Part shown: positions 55,301-63,526 of the stretch, piece after piece
How the letters are laid out: every line of letters starts with the position of its first letter
Position numbering within the stretch: the first letter of the stretch is position 1
Origin: Synoicihabitans lomoniglobus
Lineage (GTDB): Bacteria > Verrucomicrobiota > Verrucomicrobiia > Opitutales > Opitutaceae
DNA length: 64,000 nucleotides
Assembly: GCF_029023725.1 (NCBI RefSeq)
Contig: NZ_CP119075.1
Span: forward strand, 5,079,501 to 5,143,500
Direction: 5' to 3'
Position numbers and translations under genes: made by a program
The notes under the pieces: model-generated
Seen by the model: the letters and a program-made list of their open reading frames with translations, nothing else
Database searches by the model: none
Told to the model about the DNA's origin: nothing

Positions 55301-56868
55301 GAGAACTACCCGTGGATCGCTTGAGTCCAGCAGTTCGCAAGCGACTCGATGAACTATACCGGAAGTTTCCAGATGTGCCTTCAACTAGATCGAAGCCACC
55401 TGCGGCGCTGGGAATGCAACGAGTGACTTCGCCCATCCCTCCTGAAGCGATGCCGAAGATGAGTGCCAAAAGTTGGGTCTCGGCGATGCGGAGTTATAGC
55501 AATGATCGGCCCATCATGCACCGTGGCCGAGTGCGCGGCAGCATGCATGAATTGGGTAGCGCTCTTAAACGTGAAGCCCAGCGGGATCGACCGCGATACG
55601 CGCACCTGATGCTTGAGCTACCCGATGATATCAATCCGGTCTATTTCGATGATATCCTTTATGGACTTGTCGCGGAGGAGAGGGACAGAAACTCGGAGAA
55701 AGAAGGTTGCCCGCCGCTCGGTATTGAGGAGCTGACAGCGGCGATAGAGAGAGTCCATACGTTGCCCGGTCGTCCGTGCGCGCGTTCGATCTGCCACGTT
55801 ATCGGCGGGTCGGCTGAGCGAAAGCTGCCCGATGGGTTGTTGTCGATCTTAGCAGACTACGCGATCAATGATTCCAATCCGAGCAAGGAAGACTGGTTGC
55901 CTCCAAACGATACGAAAGGTGTGCCTATGTGGGGAGGTGATCCGTTGTCGTCCGGAATGAATTCAGGACGTGGCTCGGCGGCGTGGGCTATAGGCAGTAT
56001 GCTGTTCGAAAGGCCTGAAACTTGGCCACAGTTAGAGAACGTGGTCCGAGCATTGTTGGTTGATCCGTCGATCGCGGTGAGGTCCTGTGTGGTGCGATGT
56101 CTCGTCGCCTTGTTGAACATAGATCGAGAGCTTGCGGTGGATATGTTTTTACAACTGGTCGATGGTGCCGAACCAGTTCTCGGGACGGGAGAGGTGGACA
56201 ACTTCATTCACCATGGAATTTATCCACATTACCCAAAGCTTCGTCCTTTGCTCCTGCGGATGTTGAACTTCGATGACGAAAAGGCACGGCAAACAGCCGC
56301 TCGGCAGATAGCGGTGGCCTCTTTGGACGAGACTTACGGCACGGATGATCTGGCCCAAGCAATGGCTGCCGGCTCAGATTGCCGGGCAGCGTGCGCGGGC
56401 GTTTACGCATTCAATCTCAGCAACGCTTCGGTCCGTGATATTTGTCGGGAGAAGTTGAAAATATTCTTCGATGATCCTGAAAAAACGGTGCGCGACGAAG
56501 CAGGGAACTGTTTCCGTCGTTTGGATGGAGACATAATGGTGGGGGAAAAGGAACTCATCAGCGCGTTCATCAATAGTCCGGCTTTTGCGGATGATCCTGA
56601 CGGCCTCATGTTCGCGCTTGATCAAGCGAACGCCCTGATTCCAGACGTCGTATGTTCGATCCCGGAAAGGTTGATTGAGTTGCAAGACACTGTAACCGAT
56701 GGCGAATCCGACCGTCGGAGCTGTTATCATTTACCGGAGCTGGTGCTCCGTCTCTACCGACAGTCTGCCGACGCCACGGTGAAACTGCGTTGTTTGAACG
56801 CCATCGACCGGATGCTTGCGCGTGGCATCGGAGGCATGGACGCGGAACTGGGAAAGCTGGAACGCTAG
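52348..56868 (+). CDS. Large STAND/NACHT-like NTPase with N-terminal nuclease-like domain (candidate antiphage protein)
   Basis: A 1506-residue protein. Residues 1-170 resemble the Cap4/DUF4297-type nuclease domains (GNRFERIWTVDCLL; E47-F; EYHSVKRQ with K63; WSLSEL). Residues about 280-520 form the P-loop NTPase: Walker A G288-AAGLGKS (K294), Walker B VLMID (D357), ARTYV-type winged-helix region with FFHESVFDYVFARTYV from 544. The long C-terminus is helical, HEAT-like, and would sense a ligand. This nuclease-NTPase-repeat order is that of Avs/STAND defence proteins, where phage proteins trigger the effector. I could not place it in a named Avs class. The gene is less GC-rich than core genes, in line with transfer, and lies between toxin-antitoxin remnants and darTG. 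Confidence 0.7.
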   Translation: MPRAGGEADKLGNRFERIWTVDCLLNVLTGEAKGITIESLDPERGVEFVVSMNDGGREYHSVKRQTTKNVWSLSELTAQKAKGRSTLGDLVDKVLVDESHRAVFVSKTTANELDDLWDLADRSPDSQTFDRRLDAQPRLKDVCRKYLTPLVGDIPTAWQVLRRFRVVGSTELELIRRVDQNISQSLYRPDGNTVDAESVRIALGEAIDGWLGAWISTEMVRDHLAERGWRERDWQRDTTLPERVANRNRSYIETVESELIHGAAIARKEANEAIDRLSDGCQQVFLIGAAGLGKSCTLAQVAHGLHAKSIPYLTLRLDIQTTVLTSEGLGRELGFPMSPAVVLAGLAHGQRSVLMIDQLDALSLVSGRNQHLWEVFEELLRESQRYPKMSVLLACREFDAANDHRLKRLLSDDTRCHKINLKPLLPSQVKEAVERAGVDPVRLSSHDMVLLQTPQNLSLFLQGGPQNHGEVRNVQTLLKHYWNYKQQRLGPNVRWLEVVKTLANWLSDHQTLSAPVEVLDGFRADVQAMASEHVLVTDDRSCRFFHESVFDYVFARTYVAQGGTAAKLLLGDEQHLFRRAQVRQILTYNRDRSVEDYLTDLQVLLSDFDIRPHLKKVVVDWLRDLPAPTLREWRIVQALANEAPVSEWWRTIPNGSVGWFDLLIADGTWLKWLRDEDGDTIQRTIWLLGQDAIMRHRSEKVVELIEPFLDGSPVWLDRFRTLISFCEPHHSRRMFELFLRSLREGWLDDAGEHWWHHLHDFPDEAPAEAVELLVTYIECQFVRRPTGDPFPSKTKELRFPVDYCSRLAVSAPEAFVAQVLPLVGAEIGKRPVSKDRSRDTIWHYTSLGRRRDFGESLLDGLGAAAENLATNAPDRFRALTAGMMSQISHSLGLILLRGWTANPSALADDCARYLGMHRSRMKIGYDITSASGGYGPDILSRRAINAVSPHCTPAVYSQLESAILGFRKTSESPQDSGYAQLFLLRELPVDRLSPAVRKRLDELYRKFPDVPSTRSKPPAALGMQRVTSPIPPEAMPKMSAKSWVSAMRSYSNDRPIMHRGRVRGSMHELGSALKREAQRDRPRYAHLMLELPDDINPVYFDDILYGLVAEERDRNSEKEGCPPLGIEELTAAIERVHTLPGRPCARSICHVIGGSAERKLPDGLLSILADYAINDSNPSKEDWLPPNDTKGVPMWGGDPLSSGMNSGRGSAAWAIGSMLFERPETWPQLENVVRALLVDPSIAVRSCVVRCLVALLNIDRELAVDMFLQLVDGAEPVLGTGEVDNFIHHGIYPHYPKLRPLLLRMLNFDDEKARQTAARQIAVASLDETYGTDDLAQAMAAGSDCRAACAGVYAFNLSNASVRDICREKLKIFFDDPEKTVRDEAGNCFRRLDGDIMVGEKELISAFINSPAFADDPDGLMFALDQANALIPDVVCSIPERLIELQDTVTDGESDRRSCYHLPELVLRLYRQSADATVKLRCLNAIDRMLARGIGGMDAELGKLER

Positions 56869-56979
56869 ATCCGGGACGGCTAATCGTTGATCACGCCGCA
56901 CTACATTTCTTGGAATTTGGCGGTATCGCGTAAGTTCTAGGTTTCGCGATGAACTCCGCTTTGCCCCGACGACGACAGG

Positions 56980-58047
56980 CTACTCCGTGGTGGTGGAGTG
57001 GTCCCAGCGGTTGGTCTTCAGTCGGACCCAGGCCTTTTCCAGGTGATCGGGTTTCAGGAGGTGTTTCTTGCGGTCGTTCCAGTCGTGCACTGCGGTGATG
57101 GCCTTTTGCGCGGACTCGCGGGCACCAGACTCGTGCTGCATTACCCAATGCACCGAACTGAGCAGCTCCATGCCGTAAGGGTCTTCGTAACCTTCGATCA
57201 GTTGAGCGACGGCCTCCATGCGAGTCTTGGTCTCGCTGCGGTCAGCGAGAAAGGCATCGGCTGCTTCCACGGCACCGGGCAACAGCTCCAGGGGTAAACG
57301 TGGATTGTCGGTTCCTTCGCCAAAGCCTCGCGTGAGGTGCCCTTCCATGCGCACCAGACCATGGCGAAGATCTTTGGCGTAGGGGCCGTAGCGGTTGGCG
57401 GTGAAAGGCAGTCGGGGCATGGGTTCCCCGGCGGCCTTCAAGAAATACATGAGCTTGTGCACCTCCAACAGGCTGACGAAGGGATCGAGCAGGCCCTTCA
57501 AGTAGCGGTCCATCAAGGCGACCAGCGCGGCCTGTCCGATGGTCATTTTAGGGCGCTTGGTGCGGATGGGCATGGCGGCCGCTTCCGGTGCTCCGGTCGG
57601 GGCGAAAAGCTGAACGTGCACGTCGGGTAGGTCGGCAAACGTGGCTTCAATCAGCGGGCGCACTTGGTTCCAATCCAAGCCCCCATTGCCGCAGCCGAGC
57701 GGAGGCACGGCGATCGATCGAATGCTCAACGCAGACACCTTGGCTTTCAGGTCAAGTAACCCGCTTTCGACATCGGCCAAGCGGCTGCGCGACCGCCAGT
57801 GACCCTTGGTCGGGAAATTGATGATCCAACGCGGTCCGCCGATCAGCCCCCCCAGATCATGCACGTGCATCTCGCCCAGTCGAACCTCTCCCGCCGCGCA
57901 GGCTTTTTGGTAGGCGCGGTTCATTTCGGGGTAAGCCTGCTTGAACTGCAACGCGATGCCCTTGCCCATGACACCCTCGGTATTGACGGTGTTGACGAGC
58001 GCTTCGGCCTCGGCGGCGAGCAGGTTTCCTTGGGCGGGTTTGATCAT
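56980..58047 (-). CDS. darG: DarG-type macrodomain antitoxin (DNA ADP-ribosyl glycohydrolase)
   Basis: The 355-residue protein has an N-terminal macrodomain (residues 1-155): QGNLLAAEAEALVNTVNTEG, MGKGIALQFK, and VPPLGCGNGGLDW. It would remove ADP-ribose that DarT puts on thymidine. The C-terminal part (170-355; TIGQAALVALMDRYL ... YFLKAAGEPMPRLPF) resembles the DarG region that binds and blocks DarT. It starts four bases after the DarT stop on the same strand, the usual darTG order with the toxin first. Confidence 0.9.
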   Translation of the reverse strand: MIKPAQGNLLAAEAEALVNTVNTEGVMGKGIALQFKQAYPEMNRAYQKACAAGEVRLGEMHVHDLGGLIGGPRWIINFPTKGHWRSRSRLADVESGLLDLKAKVSALSIRSIAVPPLGCGNGGLDWNQVRPLIEATFADLPDVHVQLFAPTGAPEAAAMPIRTKRPKMTIGQAALVALMDRYLKGLLDPFVSLLEVHKLMYFLKAAGEPMPRLPFTANRYGPYAKDLRHGLVRMEGHLTRGFGEGTDNPRLPLELLPGAVEAADAFLADRSETKTRMEAVAQLIEGYEDPYGMELLSSVHWVMQHESGARESAQKAITAVHDWNDRKKHLLKPDHLEKAWVRLKTNRWDHSTTTE

Positions 58048-58050
58048 GGG

Positions 58051-58686
58051 TTACGCGTAATACCAATCGCGTTCGACGCGAATGGTGGGCCGGTGTTCGA
58101 TATCAGCCAAAAGCTCCGTCACTTGGCCGGCAATCGCCGAATTATAGCAACCAATCTGATGGAAGGCAGACCACGGCACGAAGTCGGCCACCAACAGCTC
58201 GGCTGACTTTTGGTGGCCCCGCCCGGACCACGAAATCGCTTGGATGGCTTCCCAATCCAGCATGTTCACGGCCATGAGTTGATCGTCGAATGTGGTGTGA
58301 AATGCGCCCGCGTTGCCGCTGCTCACAGCCCATCGCTGGTCAAGGTCGATCATACGTTGGAGCGTGCTGACCAAGTGAACAATCGAACGCTGGCAACCGG
58401 CAGGCCGGTTGGGCACGTTGCCCTTGTTAATGGTGAACAGCATCGGCGAACGTGGACAGAAATAGAAGGGCACGAACTCGCCGACGAAACGCTCGTCGCA
58501 GCATGGGACATGAATCTCCCGGAGGCGCCGAAGTTTGATGTGATCGTAGCCAATGACGATGTTGGGGTCATGCTGCTCCATTGCGGCGTCCGAGATGAGG
58601 CGACCGTCGTTCAGAATGCTCGGCAGATTGGCCACATCGGTGATGTGGTAGACCAACGTCGACTCAGCATCGGTGAACATGAGCAC
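58051..58686 (-). CDS. darT: DarT-type DNA ADP-ribosyltransferase toxin
   Basis: A 211-residue DUF4433-family enzyme that attaches ADP-ribose from NAD to thymidine in single-stranded DNA and blocks replication, as described for DarTG phage defence. Visible features: YHITDVANLPSILNDGRL with H14, the arginine-rich KLRRLREI, VPFYFCPRSPMLF, and SAELLVADFVPW with the catalytic-type glutamate (E163). Both an ATG at 58684-58686 and one two codons later are possible starts. It is intact, as is DarG, so the module looks functional. Confidence 0.9.
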   Translation of the reverse strand: MLMFTDAESTLVYHITDVANLPSILNDGRLISDAAMEQHDPNIVIGYDHIKLRRLREIHVPCCDERFVGEFVPFYFCPRSPMLFTINKGNVPNRPAGCQRSIVHLVSTLQRMIDLDQRWAVSSGNAGAFHTTFDDQLMAVNMLDWEAIQAISWSGRGHQKSAELLVADFVPWSAFHQIGCYNSAIAGQVTELLADIEHRPTIRVERDWYYA

Positions 58687-58745
58687 GGTTTACACGATTC
58701 CTCGAATGCGGGCAAGTGACTCGATTGCCGACGGGGCGTCCCCGA

Positions 58746-58777
58746 GATCGCTGCGGCACGCCGGGAGCGTAGCGATC
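58746..58777. repeat. Short inverted repeat upstream of darT
   Basis: Seven-base arms GATCGCT (58746-58752) and AGCGATC (58771-58777) with GC-rich DNA between, in the gap between divergent darT and the TonB-like gene. It could be an operator for darTG or another REP-like piece. Confidence 0.3.
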
Positions 58778-58841
58778 GGCGGGTGCGATATGGGTTGAAA
58801 CTTGGCGTGGTTGGTCGCGCGGCGATACTGATGAAGTGAGT

Positions 58842-59546
58842 ATGCGCTTGTCCTGTCTTCTATTGCTGTGGGGATTGATCACCCAGCCGACCCTGGCGGA
58901 AAGTCAGGAGCACCGCGTTTACGAGCCTCAGGAATTGGATGTGATGCCTGTGCCCCGGGTGCATACCAAGCCGGTTTATCCCTTCGAACTGCGTCGGGCG
59001 AATGTCACGGGGAAGGCGCTCATCGCTTTCGTGGTGGGCCCGGACGGAACGGTCACGAGCACTGAAATCGTGGAAGCGTCAGAACCTGAATTTGGCGAAG
59101 CGGCGGCTACAGCGATTTCCTCATGGCGGTTCCGTCCGGGGAAACTCAAGGGCGAGGCGGTGAGCACGGCGATGCGGGTGCCGATGGTTTTTAATATTGT
59201 GGAAGATCCCCCGGCGGAGGTCGCACCGTATGTGGATCGGCCGGTGTCCGGGCCGGTGGTGAACCTGTCCGACGTGCAAGTTCAGCCGAAGCCGGTTTTC
59301 CAAGCCAAACCTACCTACCCCCGGGAGCTGCGCGTGCAGGGCATCACTGACCGGGTGGTGGTGGGCATGGTCATCGATCGCGACGGTTACCCCTGCCGGG
59401 TGCAGGCGTTGCGAGCTGAGCACTATGCGTTTGGAGAGGCGGCGGTGGCGGCCGTGCGCCAATGGCGATTTAGTCCGGGTGAAAATGGCGGCAGCGCGGT
59501 GAATGTCGCGATGCAGGTCGTGATCGTGTTCAACATCACGGATTGA
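58842..59546 (+). CDS. Secreted protein with two TonB C-terminal domains
   Basis: A signal peptide (SCLLLLWGLITQPTLAESQ) is followed by two TonB-C domains, about residues 40-125 (PVYPFELRRANVTGKALIAF, 'AISSWRFRPGKL') and 150-234 (PTYPRELRVQGITDRVVVGM, 'AVRQWRFSPGE'). It lacks the N-terminal membrane anchor and Pro-rich spacer of true TonB, so it is not a classical energy transducer. Paired TonB-C proteins occur in Verrucomicrobia with unknown roles. The ATG at 58842 is preferred to a GTG at 58836. Confidence 0.88.
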   Translation: MRLSCLLLLWGLITQPTLAESQEHRVYEPQELDVMPVPRVHTKPVYPFELRRANVTGKALIAFVVGPDGTVTSTEIVEASEPEFGEAAATAISSWRFRPGKLKGEAVSTAMRVPMVFNIVEDPPAEVAPYVDRPVSGPVVNLSDVQVQPKPVFQAKPTYPRELRVQGITDRVVVGMVIDRDGYPCRVQALRAEHYAFGEAAVAAVRQWRFSPGENGGSAVNVAMQVVIVFNITD

Positions 59547-59555
59547 GCTGACGAC

Positions 59556-60410
59556 TTAGTCGTTGATCACGCGGCGCCATGTTTTCCGGAACTCGGTGGT
59601 GTCGCGACGGATCTTGATTTCGCGGTAGGGGACCATGAGCCAGATATAGACGCCTTCGGCAAAGAGGCCGAGGGCGGTGGCGCCGACCAGCCACGGTCCG
59701 AACGGTTGCTCCAGCAACGTGGCCAGGGCTTTGGCCATGCCGCCGGCTTTTTCAGCATCGGCGGTAACACCGGCGCGCCAGAGAAACCAAGCGACGAGGA
59801 TGACGACGATCGTCCTCGCGACGAATCCGGCGCGGGCCGCTGTCTTCACCAATTGGTTTTTGCCCATTTCTTTCTCGTTGTCCTCAAACATGTCCATGAA
59901 GCGGCCACGGATCAGCCGCACGACTTGTGACACCGCGACGCCCGCCACGATCGTCGCGGCGAAAATCACCAGCCAGCGACCGGCGGGCATGGTCAGCAGT
60001 TGCTGGGTCCACGATTGCACGGCCTCGTCGCCGTCCTGTCCGCCGCCGCCCCAACCGAGACCCAGCGAAAGGGTTTTCCAAGCAATCGTGAAATGCAGCA
60101 ATGCACTCAAGCCTGCCAGTGCCCGCACGCCCCAACCCATCCAATCCGTGCTGATTTGCTCGGGATCCCACGCGCTTTGCACCGCTTTCCAAAGACCGAA
60201 ACTCAGGAGACCGATGGCCAGAATCACCAATAGGATGGAGCCGAACGCTTGCTGGGAAACTTCCTCCAAGGTGCCTCGCATGTCTTCCGCCTTGGTGGTG
60301 TAGCCGATCGCCAAGGTCATCGCCAACAGTCCGACCAATGCATGCACGGTGCCCTTGGCGCCAAAGCCAATGCGAGCGATGATTGATATCCAAGGTTTAA
60401 TGTTTTCCAT
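59556..60410 (-). CDS. DUF1206 family membrane protein
   Basis: The 284-residue protein has three repeats of about 70 residues, each with two membrane helices, matching DUF1206: ARIGFGAKGTVHALVGLLAM, LIRGRFMDMFED-type loops and AARAGFVARTIVVILVAWFL. Function is unknown. It starts at the ATG at 60408-60410; the frame continues upstream without family similarity. It ends nine bases from the convergent TonB-C gene. Confidence 0.88.
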   Translation of the reverse strand: MENIKPWISIIARIGFGAKGTVHALVGLLAMTLAIGYTTKAEDMRGTLEEVSQQAFGSILLVILAIGLLSFGLWKAVQSAWDPEQISTDWMGWGVRALAGLSALLHFTIAWKTLSLGLGWGGGGQDGDEAVQSWTQQLLTMPAGRWLVIFAATIVAGVAVSQVVRLIRGRFMDMFEDNEKEMGKNQLVKTAARAGFVARTIVVILVAWFLWRAGVTADAEKAGGMAKALATLLEQPFGPWLVGATALGLFAEGVYIWLMVPYREIKIRRDTTEFRKTWRRVIND

Positions 60411-60839
60411 AGCTGGGTGGGGGGCGGAATCGAGTGACTGCGCTGGGGTAGACCCATAATTCACGCGGCGGTGCCTGAGGCGCGATAGTAGGTAGAAATG
60501 AGAGAAAACGGGGGCGTTGGCGATGTTGCACTATGCAATATGCACCCCGTGCAATTTGCCTCGTTATGCGTAACGCATCCGCGCGGCCGGCTGATGTAGG
60601 TCGAACATTTATCGTCGTGTGGTAGTTAGTAAATTCATGATGTATAGATACTAGCGGTATTTTATCTCAGCGGTGCACACCGCGGCGCTTTCGTTTGGCA
60701 TGGGGATTGCGAATCGCAATTCAATGTTTGTCCCGCCCCTCTATCAGGCTGTCCCGAGCTCCCTCTCGACAAGTTGTTGTCGCGGGGGGCGGTGTCCTCG
60801 GGCTATCCGCGCGCTCCACCGGGGCCGACCTTCATTCTG
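60411..60839. other. Intergenic region upstream of the PerM-GAF gene
   Basis: A 429-bp gap between divergent genes. No ORF is supported. It is AT-rich near 60625-60665 and carries a sigma-54-like promoter at 60696-60711. Other short inverted motifs (for example CGGTGCACACCG at 60671-60682) are present but unassigned. Confidence 0.5.
60696..60711 (+). promoter_or_regulatory. Sigma-54-type -24/-12 promoter candidate
   Basis: TGGCAT-GGGGA-TTGCG matches the sigma-54 consensus TGGCAC-N5-TTGCW, with the invariant GG (60697-60698) and GC (60709-60710) ten bases apart. It lies 130 bases upstream of the PerM-GAF start. A sigma-54 promoter would need an activator, which is not in the window. Confidence 0.45.
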
Positions 60840-63164
60840 ATGCCATCGGTGCTTTCAACCAAGGCCGGTCATCGGCTGGTTTCGCTCGCTACTTTCGTAT
60901 TGGTGGTGGCGGTCCTGCATTGGGGGCGCGAGGTGATCCTGCCGCTGGCGTTGGCCGGGTTGATCGTGTTTTTGCTGACGCCGTTGGTCGTGCGTTTTCA
61001 TCGGTTCGGAATGCCCAAGGCGTTGGCGATCATCTCGGCGGTGCTGATCGCCTTTTCGGTGTTGGCAACGGTCGGCGGTTTCGTCGTTTGGCAATTGGCG
61101 GACCTCGTGGCGGAGTTGCCCAAATACGAACGCAACATTCACGAGAAAGTAGTGACGCTGCGCGAGGTGAGAGGACCACGGGCCTGGCAACGCACGATGG
61201 AAATGGTTCAGGAATATTCTTCTGAACTGCAGGGAGTAGACGCCGGTCGGTCACGATCGACCGCCAGTTCTGATGGGCCTCAACCCGTGCCGGTCGAGGT
61301 GCATACCCGGAAGCCGTCCTCATTCAACGTGCTCCGCAGTTTGGCGTCTCCGCTAATCGGGGTATTGGCGACGGCGGGTATCGTGGTCGTCTTCGTGGTG
61401 GCGATGTTGTTTCAGCGCGAGGATCTTCGCGATCGCTTTATCCAGGTGGTGAGTGCCGGTCGGATAAATCTCACCACGCAGGCGCTCGACGATGCCGCGC
61501 GCCGGGTGTCGCGATACCTTTTCCTGCAACTTTTGGTGAATGCCACCTATGGTATTCCGATCGGGATCGGACTCTACTTCATTGGTATTCCCAACGCCAT
61601 GTTGTGGGGATTGCTGGCGACGTTGCTGCGCTTCATTCCCTTCCTCGGGCCCTGGATCGCCGCGCTGTTTCCGGTGGTGTTGGCGGTGGCGGTTGACGCG
61701 GGATTCAGCAAACTCATCGCGACGTTGCTCCTCTTCCTGGTGATGGAGCTGCTGAGCAACAACGTCATCGAGATAATGGTTTATCGCTCCGGAACCGGAA
61801 TATCGAATTTAGCGCTCCTGGTGGCGGCGGTCTTTTGGACGTGGTTGTGGGGGCCCGTGGGTCTGTTTCTTTCCACGCCGCTCACCGCTTGCATTCTCGT
61901 GTTGGGCAAACACGTGCCGAGCCTCCGGTTGCTGAGCACGCTGCTCGGCAGCGAACCGGTGTTGAAGCCGGCCGCGCAGTTTTATCAGCGCATGCTTTCC
62001 ATGGACAGTGATGAGATGGACGATCGGGCGGCCGACTACATTGCCCAGCATTCGTTGTTGGAGTTCTTTCGAGACGTATTGGCTCCGGCACTACTATTGG
62101 CGGAGGAAGATCGGCATCGCGGTGCCTTGGCCGAGGTGCGGCAACGGTTTATTCTGCGGTCCGTGCGGGAACTGATTGCGGATCTTGAGCACCGGCGGAT
62201 CGGGAATGGAGACGCTGCGGCCGATAGCGTGAAGTGGCCGGTATCGGCCCGGATTCTGATTGTTCCGGCGGGGGACGATGCGGATGAATTGGTGGCGTTG
62301 ATGTTTGCGGTGTTGCTGCGCCATCGGGGCTTTGAGGCTGAAGTGACCGCGGTTTCACACTCGCGGGATGAGCTGAGCCGTCAGTTGGAGGAATTTCGAC
62401 CTGAGCTGGTGTTGGTTTCCGCATTGCCTCCTCATGCCGCGAGTCAGGCGGCGCGCACCTGTCGGTTTCTCGCTTCGTTGTTGGATTCGACGCCGATTGT
62501 GGCGGGGGTGTGGCTCAAGTCGGCGGCGCACGAACTTTTGCGGGAACGCATGGAAGGACACGAATTGGCGGCGATCGTCTCCCGGCTGGATGAGGCCCTC
62601 GAAGAAATACGGCGACAGGTGGAGCGGCAGCGCACGGCCTCGCCGTTCACCGCTCCGGCCCATGAACGCAGTAGTGATGTCGCGCCACTTTCCCTTTTGG
62701 AAATCGAGCCTGCGGCTTGGGTCGACGTTGTCACGCGCGACCTTGCCGGCGTGTTCGAGGTGCCACTTTCGCTCGTGGCGATCATCGACTTGAAAGCCAG
62801 CTTTTGGCCGGAAGAGGTCACGGCTGACATCGCTAAGGTGCCGGAGGGAGACATTTACTCGCCGCTATCACCGCGTTTTCAGCTGGAGCCGGGGGAGGAT
62901 CTCCTGGTGGTCGAAGATCTTGCGAGTAGCGCGGCGTTCAACACGCGAAACTTTACCAGCGAACGAGGTATTAAGTTTTACGTGGGCGTGGTGCTGCGCA
63001 CCTCGCGCGGTGAAAGTGTTGGCGCGATTTGCATCGTCGATACCAAGAAGCGTTCGATCACCGAAGTGGAACGTCTGACACTCGTCAGCCGCGCGCGCGA
63101 ACTAGCGGACGCGGCTGATCGACTCAAAGCACGTGATCATGTCACTGATCCCGAATCTTCATGA
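60840..63164 (+). CDS. AI-2E/PerM family permease fused to a C-terminal GAF domain
   Basis: The 774-residue protein starts with the AI-2E (PerM) transporter fold: six to eight membrane segments within about residues 10-370, including the family stretch LLATLLRFIPFLGPWIAALF. A cytoplasmic part follows: a helical linker (about 390-470), an alpha/beta segment that resembles a B12-binding-like or receiver-like fold (VSARILIVPAGDDADELVAL ... ELVLVSALPPHAASQ, about 475-590), and a GAF domain (about 615-760) with VVEDLASSAAFNTRNF and GAICIVDTKKRS. The fusion suggests transport or membrane sensing controlled by a small ligand. ATG at 60840 is used. Confidence 0.85.
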   Translation: MPSVLSTKAGHRLVSLATFVLVVAVLHWGREVILPLALAGLIVFLLTPLVVRFHRFGMPKALAIISAVLIAFSVLATVGGFVVWQLADLVAELPKYERNIHEKVVTLREVRGPRAWQRTMEMVQEYSSELQGVDAGRSRSTASSDGPQPVPVEVHTRKPSSFNVLRSLASPLIGVLATAGIVVVFVVAMLFQREDLRDRFIQVVSAGRINLTTQALDDAARRVSRYLFLQLLVNATYGIPIGIGLYFIGIPNAMLWGLLATLLRFIPFLGPWIAALFPVVLAVAVDAGFSKLIATLLLFLVMELLSNNVIEIMVYRSGTGISNLALLVAAVFWTWLWGPVGLFLSTPLTACILVLGKHVPSLRLLSTLLGSEPVLKPAAQFYQRMLSMDSDEMDDRAADYIAQHSLLEFFRDVLAPALLLAEEDRHRGALAEVRQRFILRSVRELIADLEHRRIGNGDAAADSVKWPVSARILIVPAGDDADELVALMFAVLLRHRGFEAEVTAVSHSRDELSRQLEEFRPELVLVSALPPHAASQAARTCRFLASLLDSTPIVAGVWLKSAAHELLRERMEGHELAAIVSRLDEALEEIRRQVERQRTASPFTAPAHERSSDVAPLSLLEIEPAAWVDVVTRDLAGVFEVPLSLVAIIDLKASFWPEEVTADIAKVPEGDIYSPLSPRFQLEPGEDLLVVEDLASSAAFNTRNFTSERGIKFYVGVVLRTSRGESVGAICIVDTKKRSITEVERLTLVSRARELADAADRLKARDHVTDPESS

Positions 63165-63239
63165 TTCAGGCCGATTGGGGTGGCCGGTCGCCACCATCGT
63201 CGTTGGCGGTCTTACGGTGTGTCCCCGCAAGCTTCGCCA

Positions 63240-63395
63240 TTAGTTGCGAGGTGTCCGACCCTTGAAACGCTCGACGAGAAACAGGACGCCGGCGATCACG
63301 GCCAACAGACCGACGATCCAAGTCGGCAGACTGATTCCCACCAAAATATTGAGGCCGAAGACGAGAAGGAAAATTGCGAGGAAGAGATGTGCCAT
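63240..63395 (-). CDS. Small 51-residue two-helix membrane protein
   Basis: A short frame (ATG at 63393-63395, TAA at 63240-63242) encoding two hydrophobic helices (LFLAIFLLVFGLNILVGI and WIVGLLAVIAGVLFLVE) and a basic tail (RFKGRTPRN). The hydrophobic pattern and tidy start and stop support a real gene too short for usual gene-finder cut-offs. Family unknown; similar tiny membrane proteins are common in Verrucomicrobia. Confidence 0.65.
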   Translation of the reverse strand: MAHLFLAIFLLVFGLNILVGISLPTWIVGLLAVIAGVLFLVERFKGRTPRN

Positions 63396-63526
63396 GAGGT
63401 TGGGGGGGGCGGAGGTTGAGTGATTCAGTGATGAGACGCAGTGCGTGTTAAAGGGACTGACCGATGGACGTTTGAACGGTTCCTGTGTCCCGTGGGATTT
63501 GACCGGGGAGGCGCCGAGGGGGGAAC

